Notes: generated by a model from the sequence alone, not told the origin. A stretch of DNA of 64,000 nt from Daedaleopsis sinensis (GCA_033807695.1 CM066310.1:2418001-2482000), one strand, 5' to 3'. Shown: positions 48,801 to 61,697, counted from the first letter of the stretch. Translations and numbers: made by a program.

Positions 48801-50481
48801 GCCCCCTTGCATGCGACTTCTCTCATTGTCTCGCGCTTTTTGCAGAAATAACTTCCACTGGATAGGAGAGCGAGAAGGCAGACCAGAAGCAACAGGTTGA
48901 CAGTCGGTTCCATACTCAGGTAACGAATGGTGACCGGTAATGTTTAAGATGGATTGAATTTCGTTCATTTCAAGAGTATTTTTCGAAGAACGCTTCCCTG
49001 GAGGACCGGTGTTAAGCACATGGTCAAGGGTATCGGAGGTGTGTTCTATGCCGGCGTAATCCATAAGCTCCATACCGGCATCAGTAGAAAGCAACGCATC
49101 ATCCTCTGGCGAGTCGGAAGACATACCGACACCGACTTCACGGCGTTGTGCTGCGAAATCATCTCGTGCGTCCAAACACTCATACAGGACGTTCATGTTC
49201 CTGATAACCTGCATGTGATCGCGCTGAAACTGAACAGGACTGAATGCATCCGCCCATGAAGACGCCAGACCACGTAGGTCATCCGGAGTACGCCAGCCCC
49301 CCGGTTTGAAGAACACAAGCATGCTCATGCAGTACTGTTCTCGATCCCCTTTGTCTGGCCTGGGCAAAGTCGCACCGATAAAGTTTAGTACGTAGCGTTT
49401 AGACACCGGGCGTTCAACCACAGTATGTGTAGATCTCCGAACATGGCCAGGCAAAAAGGAGTGGGTTCCGACAGGCACGCGCGCTCGAACGCGGTCAGCA
49501 CCATGCGAGGGTTCCTCGTCGCGTTCGCACGCATCTTCTGAACCGCTTGAAGAAGAGTCATCCGCAACATATATGTTCCGCCGAGCGGGAATTTTGCGAA
49601 TATCAGTGCGGCACAAAAAATCGTACAGCGTCCAACTCTCAAAAAAAGACGGTCGGTGAGTGTAGTCTGCGACTTTACTCAACTCCACCACTCCATCAGG
49701 CGACGTACCCAACAATATGCGCTCCTGCTGCAACTCAGTGGTGTGATCGGTCTCGGGACCTGCGTCATCTAAGTGAGGAGCAACCGGTTGCGCGGGTTCA
49801 TAGGGCCTGGCAACATACCGGCAGTATGGAAACCAGTGAAATGTCTTAAACACGCAGTCCGTGTAGTGATCTGGATAACCCAACAGGTACGAACACGCCG
49901 CTGGCCCGCCGGTCTCAGCAGATGCAGAGAGAGCATTCACCATCTTCACAATCAGGGTGCGAGCGACGTCAGCGCTTTGTGCAGACGATTGCTCAATAAG
50001 TTCTTTACTACGATCGAGCACGGAACGCACGGAATCAAAGAACACCTCGGTGGACAGCTTGCTCTTAGTAACGTAGTCGGTAACGTACGCAATGATCGCA
50101 CGGACCTGTGTACCCGACAACAGGCAAGTCACATCGGAGTTGCACCGTAGCAAATAACTCAACACAGGATGATAGGTATTTATCCAGCCGTTCGTCTTAC
50201 GAAATCGAATAGCGCCACTGGAACGGTCGACTTGAGTCTGAGCATACAAATCGCGTGGAAACCGTGCTCTGCAGAACCCGGGAGGTTTGCCTCTCCAGCA
50301 CCCTTTGCCGTGGTTGGGATCATGACGGTTTGACATGAACACAACCTGATCTGCATCGCGAAGAAGTTGTTGATACCAATCTGCAGCAGCGACATCAACG
50401 CGGTCCGGGCTAGAAGGCTGCACAGTGGCAGGATCACGCACCCCGGCTCTCGCACGCGTGCGCACGGCGGGCTCATCTCCA
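45879..50481 (-). pseudogene. Helitron Rep-helicase copy E, 5' half missing
   Basis: From the middle of Rep (RTRARAGVRDPATVQ) to the natural stop the frame is open (1528 codons), keeping the paired tyrosines, complete helicase and protease-like domain, but the N-terminal region and HUH motif are gone. At 50481/50482 it joins a partial accessory block in the acc2 upstream region; one base at most is shared. A unique substitution changes DRAAYDL to NRAAYDL (base 46774). The remaining frame has a start codon only by chance, and its upstream sequence is the acc1/acc2 spacer, so expression is doubtful. Confidence 0.88.
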
Positions 50482-51396
50482 GAATTACGCGGTAAATTTG
50501 CAGTTCAAACGAGCTACGGTAGGCGAAGAGCGGAAGTGCGAAACGGGATGCAAACCGACAGGAGAGAGATCGGTCGGATCGGATGCGGGAAGATAGTGGC
50601 CGCGGGTGGTGCCACCGGACAGAACGTGAACGGACTGCAGGCAGAGGTAGGACAGGAGGATGACCCCGTGCCGAATGCCGTGGGCCACACGTTCGGAAGG
50701 AGCGCATGCATGTGAACGAGATCGGAGCGTCTTCAACGGCACGGCGTGGACTACGGGCTGTGGTCAGAACTCGCACAGGAGGATGACATGACAGAGGGGC
50801 GCACATTGAAGCCGAGTGGACGTTGCGATAACCGCCGGTGGCGGGAGGAGCATATTCAATCAGGCAGATGTCGACTAGGGGGTGTGCGCACAGGGGGATA
50901 ACAGGACAGAGGGTACAGATCGGAAGCTGACAGGACAGAGCGCATACTGCGGGGCAAAAACTGGGTGTTCAGATACAATGCGACAACAGCGGACATTGGG
51001 ACGGTGCGCAAGGAGGTGAACGACAGAGGAGCGTCTTGAACGGCACGGATGTCGACTAGGGGCTGCTAGGGGCACTGACCGGAATCTGAGTGGACTGTGG
51101 TCGGAACGTGAACGAGTGAGGAGGCGAGCCGCATACCCGGTTAGAAGGCATGACGGAAGGGGTGCTGCAAATGTGCACACGGGCTTCGAACGGATACAGA
51201 GCAGGGAAGTGGCGGAGTGAACACTGAGCGAGTACGGGCCCTGAGAGGAGCGGATGAGCGGGAGAGTAAGGAGCGGATGCGGCACGAAGCTAGGGGCGGT
51301 TAGACAGTGAGGTATGCGAAAATACGTGATTAGAGACGTTGTAGAAACGTATATATGGGTCACTGGACGGGGCTTACCGACGCTGACCGATACACA
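50482..51396. other. partial accessory block: acc1/acc2 spacer only
   Basis: The sequence matches 26184-27098. acc2, acc3 and acc4 that should follow are deleted; the break falls about 20 bp beyond the acc2 start codon. No gene is supported in it. Confidence 0.7.
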
Positions 51397-51795
51397 ATGG
51401 TATACCAAGTGAGTATCATAATTCACAGAGCCTCCAAGTGAGAAGCTGACCAATCTCAGGTGAAGAACATGCGCGCTCTAGTCATTCCCGTTGTTGGGAA
51501 TTGCAAGTACATGCATGTCGTTGTTCACCGTTACGCAGACGCGGGTGGTCACGACATAGCGATCACGTCGGCGTCGTACTCCATCGCCGGTGATCAATAC
51601 GAACACAGCAGCTTCGCCCGCGACCTCGCGGCGAGACCGATTTGGCGGGGATATACGGTATACATCACGCACCCTTCCCCGGCGAACGGGTGGGCGGGCG
51701 AAGCCCTCGTTTTCAAGCGGAGCTGCCTGGGCAAGTCGTTCGTCAATATCCGCAACGAGGACAGGAGATGCGCACTGAAGGTCGCTAGAAGGTAA
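51397..51795 (+). CDS. Helitron accessory gene acc1: small conserved protein (copy 3)
   Basis: Exons 51397-51408 and 51460-51795; 115 residues, no change from the other copies. TATATAT lies at 51350-51356. It converges on copy F. Confidence 0.66.
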
Positions 51796-51871
51796 GCGCA
51801 CACTGCAGCGTTGCTGCCCAATCATACTGAGACTGTTCCAGGGCCATTCGCATTGCCGGGTTGACTGTCCC

Positions 51872-54800
51872 TCAGTCAGCTCGAGCGTAGAGATAATGAC
51901 TCGCAGGTGCCCCCCGTGCGGATCTTAGGAAAGCCGGATGGGGTGGAGATTGCTCGGGGATGCAGTTACGGCCTGTAACAATACCATCGTGATACCACAC
52001 ACGGTGGTCACGGTCGATGTAACGTGCGGTGTAGTGGCCAGGTGAGAAGTACAGCACACCAGCCAAACGCCAGTGTACATGTGAATTGGTATCATCTGTG
52101 AGAGTGAGGTCCAAGTCTGGAATAAGTTCACAGTTTCGGAGAGTCTCGAACATGAGGATGTTAGGACATTGACGCAGAGCGACGCGAACGGTCACGGAGG
52201 CGTGGCACACCATGCAAGGGGCAGAGTATGCAACGCGCAAAAGAGCGGTAGCGTAAAGTTGAACTGAAATAGAAAGGGCCGCGGTCTCCCAATCTGGTGG
52301 ACACATCCACATGCAAGTCATGCCCAGGTCAGGTACGTGTGTAGGTATCAAACCACACCGCTCGCAAGTACCGACCACGCGTCCAAATGCAACTGGAGAG
52401 TTAAGCATCAATCGGGCAAACTCGGACAGAACAGCACCGTGCGGACCAGTACGAGGGAAAGCAACTCGGTCCAGAGCGCTGACAACGTCCCGGATAGCGT
52501 CCCGGGTGACTTCCAGATACGATATGTCCTGCGAGATATGAGGAAGCGCGGTGGCAAACATGGTGAACAGAGGATTACAGGGCAGGACTGACTGCGCCCA
52601 GTCCACACCGTGGTCGACGGACAAATTCCACAGAATCGTTAACAGTGCATCGTACGAGCAGCTGTAATTCGCACTGTCCCAAATCAGACCGTGTCGGACG
52701 CAAGCAGAGGGTGCATCGACGGGGACGGTAGCAGTCACGGAAGGCGCGAGGTCGTAGGCCGCGCGATCGGGTTCTGCGAGCGGATTGGTCCGCTTCTTGC
52801 GACGAGAAGATGTCCAGTCCCCTGTCGGTGAACGAGCTCGCTTAGTCGCGGAAGAGCTGGTGGGAGCACGAGGAGCTACTGAGTGAGATGGCGCACCGCT
52901 TACCGACAACGCAAGTTCGGCGTCGGATGCAGTGGACCAGTTCAACACAGGGGGAACGAGAGCCGGTACGAAACGCCTCCCGTGGTGAGCCATATAAGCC
53001 GCTATGATAGCGCCGCGAGTAACGCCGAATATAGAGGGATGAAGGTTGTTTTCAACCCGAAGCCGAGTGATATCATCCAGAATTTCTAGTTCGCGGTATT
53101 CGCGACGGAGGTCGGCAGCCGCGCCACCCTGTACGTAGGAACGGTCGAAGCCTTCAATTATCAATGTGTTCTTCAGAGACGAGCTGCGAGAGAGACAGGT
53201 GTAAATAGACTGATGTGTTCGACAAAGTTTCAAGTACAGTACGTTATACTCAAGTGTGCGTCCTTGGCATGCAAAGTCTGTCATGGAAAAGTTGGGCAAC
53301 ACCGCCACTTGCTCCCGTTGAACAGATACGTATAGGTCGTTTACCGGAAGTAAACAACGAACCGGTAATCTCTGACGTCCGAGAGGAATGACATTCAGAG
53401 GCAGTCCTTCGAGATGAACATCTCGCGGTGGATTGACCAGCCTGACAAACAGCGTGTCAAGTGTCAGTCTACCGAGGTGAACTCGAGAAACCCAGTCGTA
53501 AACGACAGCTTCGGCGCCGTTAGTAGCACAAAGCTCGGTTGCTTCGTTATGCTTCAAGAGAACAGGCATCCCGATGCACAACTCCAAGATGCCCGCATGA
53601 TGTTCTGTGAGCGCAGGCGGCACCTTCCAAAGCACCTTCTGCAACCTCGGCGAAACGTCATGTGTGACACGTACTGGATCGACGGTGGAGTCATATATCC
53701 GCTGCGCCTGGCGGACTGAATCTGAGTCTTTGTTTTTACCCCATTTGTCAATGGAATAGAAGCGGTATAGTTTTTTTCCAGTATCACGCGCGAATTTCTT
53801 AGCGTTCATGGAGTTGATCCCGTCGCGATGCGAGTTTCGAGCAGTGATAATCGATACTCCTCCAAAATTACCCGCGAGGTGAGAGTTGTCACCTGAACGA
53901 GGATGACACACACGGGTGTTCAACGTCGCGATATCGTCCGCGGTACAGCGAGCGTAGCGCATGTTTTCGAGAGCACGACGAAAGCGTACATCATCCTCCG
54001 AAAGACCACGCTGTCGCATGTTAGTCCGGAGGATGACAACGGTCGTAAACAAGTGCCAAAGCGCTTTCCCTAAGGCACACTTTTGGTCGAATTGTCTCAC
54101 CGAAGATGTCCACGCGCCCACCGCTCCGCTATACAGCGGAGGAGCGTTAGCAGGAGGAGGAAGTTGCGCGAAGTCGCCGGCCAAAATGATGTTCTTCCCG
54201 CCGAAGCTGAGAGTGCTATCTCCGAAGGCCTTCGTCAGCTGCTCATGAATGAAATATAACGCGTTGCAAGATATCATAGATACCTCGTCTATAAACACGA
54301 GGTCGACGTGTTCAAACCGTCCACGTATTTTCTCCAAAGTTCGAATGGAACTAAGTTGTTCACCAGTCTTAGCGGAAAAACCCAGAACAGAGTGATATGT
54401 AGAGCCCCCAACAAGAGCGGCGCTGCTGCCAGTTGGACCCAACACAATGAACCGGTGAGACTCGTTGCGACGGTCGAGAAAACACATGAGCGCCTTTAGA
54501 ACCCGAGATTTGCCGGTGCCGCCCATCCCTCCCAAATACATCCGAAAGGGCGTCTTATCATGATGATGCAAATGAGTCGCGGTGAGGACGAACGCCCGTT
54601 GCTGCTCCGAGTTCAAAGTGAAGTCGCTGATCATATGGTGCAGGAGCAACAAATTGGGATCCTGCAAACCTCGAGGAACTCCCGATTGAAAGGCGGAATG
54701 CAACCAGGAGTTGACTTCCGCAAGGGATACCTCACGCACGATATTCGAATGCTGCGCAAAGTGAGAGGAATCAGGCGAGTCAACGGTGCGTGTGCCCCCT

Positions 54801-57800
54801 TGCATGCGACTTCTCTCATTGTCTCGCGCTTTTTGCAGAAATAACTTCCACTGGATAGGAGAGCGAGAAGGCAGACCAGAAGCAACAGGTTGACAGTCGG
54901 TTCCATACTCAGGTAACGAATGGTGACCGGTAATGTTTAAGATGGATTGAATTTCGTTCATTTCAAGAGTATTTTTCGAAGAACGCTTCCCTGGAGGACC
55001 GGTGTTAAGCACATGGTCAAGGGTATCGGAGGTGTGTTCTATGCCGGCGTAATCCATAAGCTCCATACCGGCATCAGTAGAAAGCAACGCATCATCCTCT
55101 GGCGAGTCGGAAGACATACCGACACCGACTTCACGGCGTTGTGCTGCGAAATCATCTCGTGCGTCCAAACACTCATACAGGACGTTCATGTTCCTGATAA
55201 CCTGCATGTGATCGCGCTGAAACTGAACAGGACTGAATGCATCCGCCCATGAAGACGCCAGACCACGTAGGTCATCCGGAGTACGCCAGCCCCCCGGTTT
55301 GAAGAACACAAGCATGCTCATGCAGTACTGTTCTCGATCCCCTTTGTCTGGCCTGGGCAAAGTCGCACCGATAAAGTTTAGTACGTAGCGTTTAGACACC
55401 GGGCGTTCAACCACAGTATGTGTAGATCTCCGAACATGGCCAGGCAAAAAGGAGTGGGTTCCGACAGGCACGCGCGCTCGAACGCGGTCAGCACCATGCG
55501 AGGGTTCCTCGTCGCGTTCGCACGCATCTTCTGAACCGCTTGAAGAAGAGTCATCCGCAACATATATGTTCCGCCGAGCGGGAATTTTGCGAATATCAGT
55601 GCGGCACAAAAAATCGTACAGCGTCCAACTCTCAAAAAAAGACGGTCGGTGAGTGTAGTCTGCGACTTTACTCAACTCCACCACTCCATCAGGCGACGTA
55701 CCCAACAATATGCGCTCCTGCTGCAACTCAGTGGTGTGATCGGTCTCGGGACCTGCGTCATCTAAGTGAGGAGCAACCGGTTGCGCGGGTTCATAGGGCC
55801 TGGCAACATACCGGCAGTATGGAAACCAGTGAAATGTCTTAAACACGCAGTCCGTGTAGTGATCTGGATAACCCAACAGGTACGAACACGCCGCTGGCCC
55901 GCCGGTCTCAGCAGATGCAGAGAGAGCATTCACCATCTTCACAATCAGGGTGCGAGCGACGTCAGCGCTTTGTGCAGACGATTGCTCAATAAGTTCTTTA
56001 CTACGATCGAGCACGGAACGCACGGAATCAAAGAACACCTCGGTGGACAGCTTGCTCTTAGTAACGTAGTCGGTAACGTACGCAATGATCGCACGGACCT
56101 GTGTACCCGACAACAGGCAAGTCACATCGGAGTTGCACCGTAGCAAATAACTCAACACAGGATGATAGGTATTTATCCAGCCGTTCGTCTTACGAAATCG
56201 AATAGCGCCACTGGAACGGTCGACTTGAGTCTGAGCATACAAATCGCGTGGAAACCGTGCTCTGCAGAACCCGGGAGGTTTGCCTCTCCAGCACCCTTTG
56301 CCGTGGTTGGGATCATGACGGTTTGACATGAACACAACCTGATCTGCATCGCGAAGAAGTTGTTGATACCAATCTGCAGCAGCGACATCAACGCGGTCCG
56401 GGCTAGAAGGCTGCACGGTGGCAGGATCACGCACCCCGGCTCTCGCACGCGTGCGCACGGCGGGCTCATCTCCACGCCGTGAGATATAGTCGTCCTCGAA
56501 CTGAGAACGCAATTCATCCTCAGTAGAGACGCTGTAATCTCCGGTATGACAAGATTCCAGCCACTCCAGCAAGTCACTCTCAAATTGAGGATCGGACAGT
56601 AAGCGGTCACGCAGTTCTTGAGGGCTCACAGCGTCTTTAATCCACAACAGCAGGTGAAGATGCAACGTCATCCGACCTTGAGACTCCACCGTGCCATAGT
56701 AACTTTCGGTGGGTCCGAACAGACCCGGACGACCGTCCCCGGAACGAAGCACTACACGAATGAACGTAGTTACTAGAAGGTGAAAAAACCGAGCAGCGCC
56801 GACCGGGTTGCCAGCGATCGCACGTAAACGATGGTCGGAGGAGCGCAGAGTAGGTGCTAGCACGGACAGATCCACGTCTTCACCACAATAATACAAACAT
56901 AACGGATTTTTAAAGTCAGCCGGAGCGAATGTAATGAAAAAAACGGGAACACCTTTTTTATAAATCAGAGACCGAATCTCATTACGCTGATATTTGCGTG
57001 AAGTGGTCGAGCCGTCCACATGGCCGGCAACACGATCGACGATAGAGATAAGGTCAAAGCACTCCTTCTCTGCTGGAGTGTTGGGAGACACATGCTCGCC
57101 AGCAGATGCGCGGCGAATTATGCTATCTAGAGCGTCACGGTCAACGTTCAAAATCTTGGAGGCTACAGTGTCGAAATAACCTCGAGTGGTCAGCAGGTAT
57201 CCACTTTGTGCGGAAGATCTGATCTGACGTTGATTAAAAGCAATAAAGGGATAGCAACGATCCAGCTGGAACCGCCTATCGGCGTAGAAAAGGTTAGCTC
57301 GTGTGTGCCGGGTAGAATCCAGTCGGGTAGATATGCCAGAATTGCCAAATCCGCCCAGACCGTACGGATACAGCCAAGGGAACATGCCGGGGTACAAGTC
57401 AGGGTTGTGATACACAGACTGAGGTTGGATGTCCTGCCCGTAAGCCAAAGCGTTACCGCCGTTTTCAAAGTACCGTATAGCATATGCGACCTTCGCGTCG
57501 TAGCTCATACTTGCAAGTTCGGTAGCAGCTAAAGCGTGCACGACGAATGAGCATTCGCCTGTAACGACACCCCGATTGGATTCAGTCTCATACGAAGCTA
57601 GGGTCTCGGGGGCGTCGCCATCTCTACCCTTTAGGTAGGTGACATGGACTGGTGGGTGATCTTCAGAGTATTGGGCCAGGTTCTCGTATGAGATACCGAT
57701 GTCGCTGTACGTATCCGCGTTGAGCCTCATGCAATTCAAGCTCGCCAGAATTACGTGATGTCTGACAAGAAACGGGGTCCTGCGGACGTCGTTGTCACTG

Positions 57801-59031
57801 GCCTTAGCGGAACCCACAAACAAAATCGCAAGTGAACGCTCTATGTCTTCTTTGGGGGGGGCAGCATATCATACGCACGAGCGACGGGCTGACCAAACAC
57901 AATAACGTTCGCAGACAAGTATCGCTGACCGAGCGCAACCTGCGCTACACAAAAACTGTGCCGATGTCGAGCGATCATCAACTGCTCCACGTAGGACAGG
58001 TTCTGGAGCATCGCGGGGACAGCCCCAACCCATCGACCGTTGGCCAACGCGTGCCTAGGTATCCGACCCAATCGGACGGACCGCATGCAGACATCGCAGG
58101 CAGTCATGGAGGACTTGCCGTCGACAACAGTCACCGCTGGTTCGTACACGATAGGCCCCGGGATTTCTTCAATGGGATCGCTATCGGTCGCACGGTAGCG
58201 TCGAGTGATACCTTCACCAGCACGCTCTAAACAAGAGAGGTTGACGGAGTCCATGGAAACCACAGAGACGGATCGCGCAGCGACTAACGACCCACACACC
58301 GCACAAGGAAGCTCTGCTAATGAAACCGCAGAGGTGGCCGAGCACCATTCACGCACGATGTCGGCTTTGACATCGACGGTCGCAGGTGGTGGAGGAAAGT
58401 TCAAGTTAAACGCGGTCGCACCACCAACCGCTCGACGGACAGGAATAGGTATCAACTGAACAACTGTCAACACTGACAGACACGGTAAAGAACAGATGTG
58501 CACGCGCAGAGCACATAACAGCAAACTGCGATCGCGGCGAGCAGCGCGGCTCAAGCGAACACCATGCAGGACAGCCAACTCGGACAGAACGCGGAGACTG
58601 CCACGAACAGTATCTCCATACGGAATACGAACAACCACAACCGGGGGTTCCACGTCGACAACGTTAGCTACACGCGTAAAGTTCAGATGCCTCCCGCGAA
58701 AATCGCAATCGGGGAGAGCGCCCGCCATGAGCTCGTAGGTCAGGAGCTCGAGTCGACTGTAGAACTCTGAGTGCCCCTGAGCAGGATCAGACACAGTGGA
58801 CGGAGACGGGCGAACCTGAATAACGCTCAAAATCGACGCGCACGTCACATCGCAGCGGTGCAAACCGAGCAGACGAGCGACAGACACGTTTGTGTTACGA
58901 TCCGCTCGAGAAAGACGGATGCCATGAAGATGGGCAGTGTCACGGAGCACGCGAGAGCCAGCGGAGAGGGCGACGGACAGAGGAGCCCGAGCCACGACAG
59001 TATGTGCATCCAGATGAAGCAGTGGTACTTC
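51872..59031 (-). pseudogene. Helitron Rep-helicase copy F, nearly full length with one frameshift
   Basis: This copy reaches from the natural stop (51872) almost to the start of the large exon; only the first exon and about 40 codons are missing, replaced by the inverted junction at 59032. The frame is broken once: the G run at 57854-57861 has eight bases where copies B, C and D have nine, splitting the gene into frames 58995-57841 and 57823-51872. The downstream frame (1983 codons) still covers part of the N-terminal region, all of Rep, helicase and the protease-like domain. A homopolymer error in sequencing could produce the same picture, but the inverted copy G has the same eight-base run. 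Confidence 0.88.
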
Positions 59032-61697
59032 CTGCTGGAGAGTTCACCGCGTCTTTCCTGTTCCTGCTGGAGAGTTCACCGCGTCTTTCCTGCGGTGCGT
59101 ACTAGCAGAAGAAGTACCACTGCTTCATCTGGATGCACATACTGTCGTGGCTCGGGCTCCTCTGTCCGTCGCCCTCTCCGCTGGCTCTCGCGTGCTCCGT
59201 GACACTGCCCATCTTCATGGCATCCGTCTTTCTCGAGCGGATCGTAACACAAACGTGTCTGTCGCTCGTCTGCTCGGTTTGCACCGCTGCGATGTGACGT
59301 GCGCGTCGATTTTGAGCGTTATTCAGGTTCGCCCGTCTCCGTCCACTGTGTCTGATCCTGCTCAGGGGCACTCAGAGTTCTACAGTCGACTCGAGCTCCT
59401 GACCTACGAGCTCATGGCGGGCGCTCTCCCCGATTGCGATTTTCGCGGGAGGCATCTGAACTTTACGCGTGTAGCTAACGTTGTCGACGTGGAACCCCCG
59501 GTTGTGGTTGTTCGTATTCCGTATGGAGATACTGTTCGTGGCAGTCTCCGCGTTCTGTCCGAGTTGGCTGTCCTGCATGGTGTTCGCTTGAGCCGCGCTG
59601 CTCGCCGCGATCGCAGTTTGCTGTTATGTGCTCTGCGCGTGCACATCTGTTCTTTACCGTGTCTGTCAGTGTTGACAGTTGTTCAGTTGATACCTATTCC
59701 TGTCCGTCGAGCGGTTGGTGGTGCGACCGCGTTTAACTTGAACTTTCCTCCACCACCTGCGACCGTCGATGTCAAAGCCGACATCGTGCGTGAATGGTGC
59801 TCGGCCACCTCTGCGGTTTCATTAGCAGAGCTTCCTTGTGCGGTGTGTGGGTCGTTAGTCGCTGCGCGATCCGTCTCTGTGGTTTCCATGGACTCCGTCA
59901 ACCTCTCTTGTTTAGAGCGTGCTGGTGAAGGTATCACTCGACGCTACCGTGCGACCGATAGCGATCCCATTGAAGAAATCCCGGGGCCTATCGTGTACGA
60001 ACCAGCGGTGACTGTTGTCGACGGCAAGTCCTCCATGACTGCCTGCGATGTCTGCATGCGGTCCGTCCGATTGGGTCGGATACCTAGGCACGCGTTGGCC
60101 AACGGTCGATGGGTTGGGGCTGTCCCCGCGATGCTCCAGAACCTGTCCTACGTGGAGCAGTTGATGATCGCTCGACATCGGCACAGTTTTTGTGTAGCGC
60201 AGGTTGCGCTCGGTCAGCGATACTTGTCTGCGAACGTTATTGTGTTTGGTCAGCCCGTCGCTCGTGCGTATGATATGCTGCCCCCCCCAAAGAAGACATA
60301 GAGCGTTCACTTGCGATTTTGTTTGTGGGTTCCGCTAAGGCCAGTGACAACGACGTCCGCAGGACCCCGTTTCTTGTCAGACATCACGTAATTCTGGCGA
60401 GCTTGAATTGCATGAGGCTCAACGCGGATACGTACAGCGACATCGGTATCTCATACGAGAACCTGGCCCAATACTCTGAAGATCACCCACCAGTCCATGT
60501 CACCTACCTAAAGGGTAGAGATGGCGACGCCCCCGAGACCCTAGCTTCGTATGAGACTGAATCCAATCGGGGTGTCGTTACAGGCGAATGCTCATTCGTC
60601 GTGCACGCTTTAGCTGCTACCGAACTTGCAAGTATGAGCTACGACGCGAAGGTCGCATATGCTATACGGTACTTTGAAAACGGCGGTAACGCTTTGGCTT
60701 ACGGGCAGGACATCCAACCTCAGTCTGTGTATCACAACCCTGACTTGTACCCCGGCATGTTCCCTTGGCTGTATCCGTACGGTCTGGGCGGATTTGGCAA
60801 TTCTGGCATATCTACCCGACTGGATTCTACCCGGCACACACGAGCTAACCTTTTCTACGCCGATAGGCGGTTCCAGCTGGATCGTTGCTATCCCTTTATT
60901 GCTTTTAATCAACGTCAGATCAGATCTTCCGCACAAAGTGGATACCTGCTGACCACTCGAGGTTATTTCGACACTGTAGCCTCCAAGATTTTGAACGTTG
61001 ACCGTGACGCTCTAGATAGCATAATTCGCCGCGCATCTGCTGGCGAGCATGTGTCTCCCAACACTCCAGCAGAGAAGGAGTGCTTTGACCTTATCTCTAT
61101 CGTCGATCGTGTTGCCGGCCATGTGGACGGCTCGACCACTTCACGCAAATATCAGCGTAATGAGATTCGGTCTCTGATTTATAAAAAAGGTGTTCCCGTT
61201 TTTTTCATTACATTCGCTCCGGCTGACTTTAAAAATCCGTTATGTTTGTATTATTGTGGTGAAGACGTGGATCTGTCCGTGCTAGCACCTACTCTGCGCT
61301 CCTCCGACCATCGTTTACGTGCGATCGCTGGCAACCCGGTCGGCGCTGCTCGGTTTTTTCACCTTCTAGTAACTACGTTCATTCGTGTAGTGCTTCGTTC
61401 CGGGGACGGTCGTCCGGGTCTGTTCGGACCCACCGAAAGTTACTATGGCACGGTGGAGTCTCAAGGTCGGATGACGTTGCATCTTCACCTGCTGTTGTGG
61501 ATTAAAGACGCTGTGAGCCCTCAAGAACTGCGTGACCGCTTACTGTCCGATCCTCAATTTGAGAGTGACTTGCTGGAGTGGCTGGAATCTTGTCATACCG
61601 GAGATTACAGCGTCTCTACTGAGGATGAATTGCGTTCTCAGTTCGAGGACGACTATATCTCACGGCGTGGAGATGAGCCCGCCGTGCGCACGCGTGC
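56445..61697. repeat. 2587-bp inverted repeat around a 79-bp spacer (copies F and G)
   Basis: Left arm 56445-59031 and right arm 59111-61697 are reverse complements; the coordinates sum to 118142 at each checked point (59022/59120, 57854/60288, 56445/61697). The spacer 59032-59110 comes from the transposase 5' region and includes most of a 32-bp direct repeat (59029-59060 and 59061-59092, beginning TTCCTGCTGGAGAG). This is the shape expected from fold-back repair or template switching at a broken end. Confidence 0.9.
59111..61697 (+). pseudogene. Helitron Rep-helicase copy G, 3' truncated
   Basis: The N-terminal region and most of Rep up to PAVRTRA on the plus strand, head to head with copy F. 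It shares the eight-base homopolymer (60281-60288) and so the same frameshift, giving frames 59147-60301 and 60319-61779. The HUH motif MTLHLHLLLW is present near 61470; the paired tyrosines, helicase and protease-like domain are absent. At 61697 the element ends abruptly against unrelated DNA, and the frame runs ~27 foreign codons to a stop at 61779. Confidence 0.88.

Larger units (their letters stand above)
12448..61697. mobile_element. rearranged multi-copy array of a large Helitron-type element
   Basis: Seven copies of one Rep-helicase gene and up to three copies of its downstream accessory block fill 49 kb. Order and strand: A(+) 12448-17581, B(-) 17582-22280, full accessory block 22436-27573, C(-) 27574-34945, fragment 34946-35407, D(-) 35402-40740, full block 40741-45878, E(-) 45879-50481, partial block 50482-51871, F(-) 51872-59031, G(+) 59111-61697. 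Matching segments: 22436-32180 with 40741-50481 (offset 18305), 26184-34733 with 50482-59031 (offset 24298), and C with D (offset 6051). Identity is close to complete. Canonical Helitron ends (5' TC, 3' hairpin plus CTRR) were not identified, so exact element borders are open; at least 12.5 kb separates the transposase TATA box from the end of the shared block at 22436. Confidence 0.85.

Noticed and set aside
50180..50806. 208-codon minus-strand frame across the E/partial-block junction
   Set aside because: Its two halves are out-of-frame shadows of the transposase and of the spacer, joined by the deletion.
12448..61697. Reading the repeats as a telomere-linked helicase array
   Set aside because: No TTAGGG tracts are present, and the helicase is Pif1-type fused to an HUH nuclease, not RecQ-type.
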